Shown here: one piece after another, positions 62,024 to 64,000 of the stretch
How positions within the stretch are numbered: the first letter of the stretch is position 1
Layout of the letters: every line of letters starts with the position of its first letter
Program-made: the position numbers and the translations under genes
Notes under the pieces: generated by a model
The model's database searches: none
Told to the model about the DNA's origin: nothing
Seen by the model: only the letters and a program-made list of their open reading frames with translations
Assembly (NCBI GenBank): GCA_003241055.1
Contig: QFOD01000005.1
Span: 124,001 to 188,000 of the forward strand
Length of the DNA stretch: 64,000 nt
Source: Roseateles depolymerans
GTDB lineage: Bacteria; Pseudomonadota; Gammaproteobacteria; Burkholderiales; Burkholderiaceae_C
Reading direction: 5' to 3'

Positions 62024-63321
62024 TGAAAACGACAACCACGCTGGCTTCCGCCCCCGCCGTGTCGCGAGGCGGCCTGCTCGCCACGCTGCGGGCCTGGACG
62101 CAGGACTTCGCCCCCATCCTGTCCACGCTAAAGCGGCACAAGATCGCCGCGGGGCTGATCGTGCTGGAGGTGGCGCTGACCTGCACCATCGTCACCAACG
62201 CACTGCACATGATCCAGACCCGGGCCCAGCTGCTGTCGGTGAACAGCGGCCTGGCCGAGGCCGAGCTGGGCGTGTTGAACGCGCGTGGCAGCCGGCCGCA
62301 GGATCCCCTCACCTTCGACTCGCGCCTGCGCTCCGACCTCGCAGTGCTGCGTGCGCTGCCGGGCGTGAAGTCCGCGATCGCGGTGAATCAGCATGTGTTC
62401 GGCGGCAGCAGCAACAACTCCGGCGTGTCCCTGTCCCCCGACACGCAGGCACCGCGCGTGACGGTAGCCCAATACTCCAGCGACGAGCACCTGCTGCCCA
62501 CCTTCGGCCTGCAACTGCTGGAAGGGCGCAATTTCCTGCCCAACGAGGTTCACGCCGATTCCCGCGATGACGAGGGCGACGACGCGCGCATCGGTGTGGT
62601 GCTGATCAACAAAGTGCTGGCGGACAAGCTGTTCCCGGGGCGCTCCGCGCTCGGCCAGCGCCTCTACGGCCTGGGCGGGGGCGACGCGCCCGTCACGGTG
62701 ATCGGTGTGGTGGGCACGCTGACCCATCCCTATCTGCACAAGAGCCGCCGCCAGGACGGCTATGCGGTGGTCGTGCCGGTGCGCTCGGGCGGTTCTTACG
62801 TGGTGCGCACCGATCCCGCGCAGATGGACACGGTGCTCAAGGCCGCCAGCCGCGCGCTGGAGCGGAACGAGCAGGGCCGCGTCGTCACCTCCAACAAGCC
62901 GCTGACGCAGCTGCGGAGCGAGTTCTTCGCCCAGGACCGCGCGATGGCCTGGCTGATGGGCGGTGTGTGCGCCGCGCTGTTGCTCGTCACGGCCATGGGC
63001 ATCGTGGGCCTGGCCAGCTTCTGGGTGCAGCAGCGCACCCGCATGATCGGCACGCGCCGCGCGCTCGGCGCGACCCAGGGGCAGATCCTGCGCTACTTCC
63101 TGCTTGAGAACCTGCTGCTCACCACCACCGGCATCGTCATCGGCCTGGCCGGCGCGCTGGGCCTGAGCCAGTTGCTGATGCAGAGCTATGCGCTGCCCCG
63201 CCTGCCCTGGTTCTACCTGCCGGCCGGCGCGCTGACGCTGTGGGTGCTGGGCCAGCTGGCCGTGTGGGTGCCGGCCCGGCGTGCGGCGCGGCTGTCGCCG
63301 GTGGCGGCCCTGCGGGCCTGA
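62023..63321 (+). CDS. ABC permease, MacB/FtsX type, second subunit
   Basis: 432 residues, a diverged paralogue of the preceding permease: one N-terminal helix (AAGLIVLEVALTCTIVTNALHMI), a periplasmic MacB-like domain and C-terminal FtsX helices with RMIGTRRALGATQGQILRYFLLENLLLTTTGIVIGLAGALGLSQLL. The two permeases probably form a heterodimer, unlike the MacB homodimer. Last gene of the operon. Confidence 0.94.
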   Translation: MKTTTTLASAPAVSRGGLLATLRAWTQDFAPILSTLKRHKIAAGLIVLEVALTCTIVTNALHMIQTRAQLLSVNSGLAEAELGVLNARGSRPQDPLTFDSRLRSDLAVLRALPGVKSAIAVNQHVFGGSSNNSGVSLSPDTQAPRVTVAQYSSDEHLLPTFGLQLLEGRNFLPNEVHADSRDDEGDDARIGVVLINKVLADKLFPGRSALGQRLYGLGGGDAPVTVIGVVGTLTHPYLHKSRRQDGYAVVVPVRSGGSYVVRTDPAQMDTVLKAASRALERNEQGRVVTSNKPLTQLRSEFFAQDRAMAWLMGGVCAALLLVTAMGIVGLASFWVQQRTRMIGTRRALGATQGQILRYFLLENLLLTTTGIVIGLAGALGLSQLLMQSYALPRLPWFYLPAGALTLWVLGQLAVWVPARRAARLSPVAALRA

Positions 63322-63348
63322 GCGCCAGAGCCCGCCGGGCCCGGGCGT

Positions 63349-64000
63349 TCAGGGCGCGGTGGGCGGGGTGTCGAGCAGCTTCTGCGCCTCGGAGGCCGGC
63401 ACCGCGTAGCTGATGCCGGTGGGCACGGCCAGCGCGGCCTCCTTGGTGCCCTTGACCAGCACCATGTTGAGCACGCCCACCACCTCGCCGGTCTCCGCGT
63501 CCAGCACCGGGCCGCCGCTGTTGCCCGGGTAGGCGTTGGCGTCCAGCTGGAGGATGTCGAAGTTGCCCTGGCGTATCTGGTGAACGGCCCGTTCGTTGAG
63601 TGCCTGGAAGTTGCTCGCCGCGGCCGCGATCTGCGTGCGCGAGGCCACGATGCCGCGATGCGTCACATGGCTGAAGCCCAGCGCGTTGCCCAGCGGGAAG
63701 CCGATCAGCGCGATGGCCGTGCCCTCGCGCGTGGGCGTGGTGGCCAGCTTCAGCGGCTTCACGGCCGCGCCGTCGATGCGCAGCTGCGCCAGGTCGCGGA
63801 AGGCGTCGCGGTTCACCAGCCGGGCCTCGCGCAGCTGCCAGCTGCCGTTGACCCAGACCTGCACGGCCAGCGTGCGGTCGATGCGCCCCGGGTCTTCAGG
63901 CGGCAGCACGTGGGCGTTGGTCAGCACCGTGCGGCCGTCGCCCACCACGAAGCCCGTGCCGCGGAAGCCAAAGCGCGGGCTGTCCATCAGCCCGTAGCTG
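63349..64000 (-). CDS. Trypsin-like serine protease, S1C (HtrA-like), N-terminus outside the window
   Basis: The frame is open to the window edge, so the N-terminus is missing; about 217 residues remain. The catalytic triad is visible: His in VLTNAHVLPPEDP, Asp in DAFRDLAQLRID, Ser in NAYPGNSGGPVLDAETGEVVGVLN. After the protease domain the protein ends (LLDTPPTAP) without a PDZ domain, unlike the HtrA at 26457. Location cannot be told without the N-terminus. It converges on the efflux operon. Confidence 0.88.
   Translation of the reverse strand, partial: SYGLMDSPRFGFRGTGFVVGDGRTVLTNAHVLPPEDPGRIDRTLAVQVWVNGSWQLREARLVNRDAFRDLAQLRIDGAAVKPLKLATTPTREGTAIALIGFPLGNALGFSHVTHRGIVASRTQIAAAASNFQALNERAVHQIRQGNFDILQLDANAYPGNSGGPVLDAETGEVVGVLNMVLVKGTKEAALAVPTGISYAVPASEAQKLLDTPPTAP

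Overview
The window is a contiguous piece of a high-GC bacterial chromosome with dense coding, short intergenic gaps and many ATGA/TGATG overlaps. The gene content points to a betaproteobacterium of the order Burkholderiales: the atpIBEFHAGDC order, the hemE-priA neighbourhood, two DUF4148 repeats in one secreted protein, a PEP-CTERM protein, and many LysR/MarR/two-component genes. The style suggests the Roseateles/Mitsuaria/Rubrivivax group, but that genus-level placement is inference. There are no rRNA or tRNA genes, CRISPR arrays or complete insertion sequences.

Layout. 1-570: end of an SMP-30/gluconolactonase-type gene. 619-8146: the complete F1Fo ATP synthase operon, from a TATAAT-type promoter to a strong intrinsic terminator. 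8271-11881: a small exported protein, a CsgG-like lipoprotein, a hexose-6-phosphate mutarotase and hemE. 11882-12195: a non-coding gap with a DnaA-box element, followed by priA and a convergent rep helicase. 16408-17639: a repeat-rich gap, a DUF4148 protein and a two-Cys OhrR-type MarR regulator. 17649-25320 (minus strand): a sigma-54 response regulator and its kinase, a PEP-CTERM protein, a membrane-anchored pseudokinase and a giant O-antigen ligase-like protein. 25380-30078: a GST, a small exported protein, and an HtrA protease behind a QseBC-like two-component pair. 30158-31929: a manganese (yybP-ykoY) riboswitch followed by a UPF0016 exporter and a CDF exporter. 31920-33618: a LysR regulator divergent from an azoreductase. 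33619-34287: a small ORF and a gene remnant. 34288-37888: a GntR regulator coupled to a complete polar amino-acid ABC importer. 37993-39297: a citrate-type MFS symporter.

39314-52526 is the most unusual block, 12 genes of signal transduction. A six-gene minus-strand operon (46296 to 39314) encodes a kinase-like protein without a phosphoacceptor His, a CheY-like receiver, a multi-PAS kinase, an H-NOX heme sensor, an HNOBA-domain kinase and a PhnZ-like HD protein. Behind it lies a three-gene operon (50540 to 46383) with an HD-GYP phosphodiesterase, a periplasmic solute-binding protein and a PAS kinase. Divergent from that are an HTH-REC regulator with inverted domain order, a REC-Hpt protein and a lone REC. 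Together these read as a nitric-oxide (or redox) and solute-responsive phosphorelay that could feed c-di-GMP turnover. In the sequence given, a (GGCA)3 tract leaves the H-NOX gene one repeat unit out of its expected frame.

52603-55462: a Tat-exported DUF1800/DUF1501 pair and a 28-residue membrane microprotein. 55479-57140: a chemoreceptor. 57254-63321: a five-gene MacB-like tripartite efflux operon with a perfect sigma-54 promoter and upstream palindromes. The only sigma-54 activator in the window (25320-23977) is a natural candidate to control it. The window ends inside a trypsin-like protease gene.
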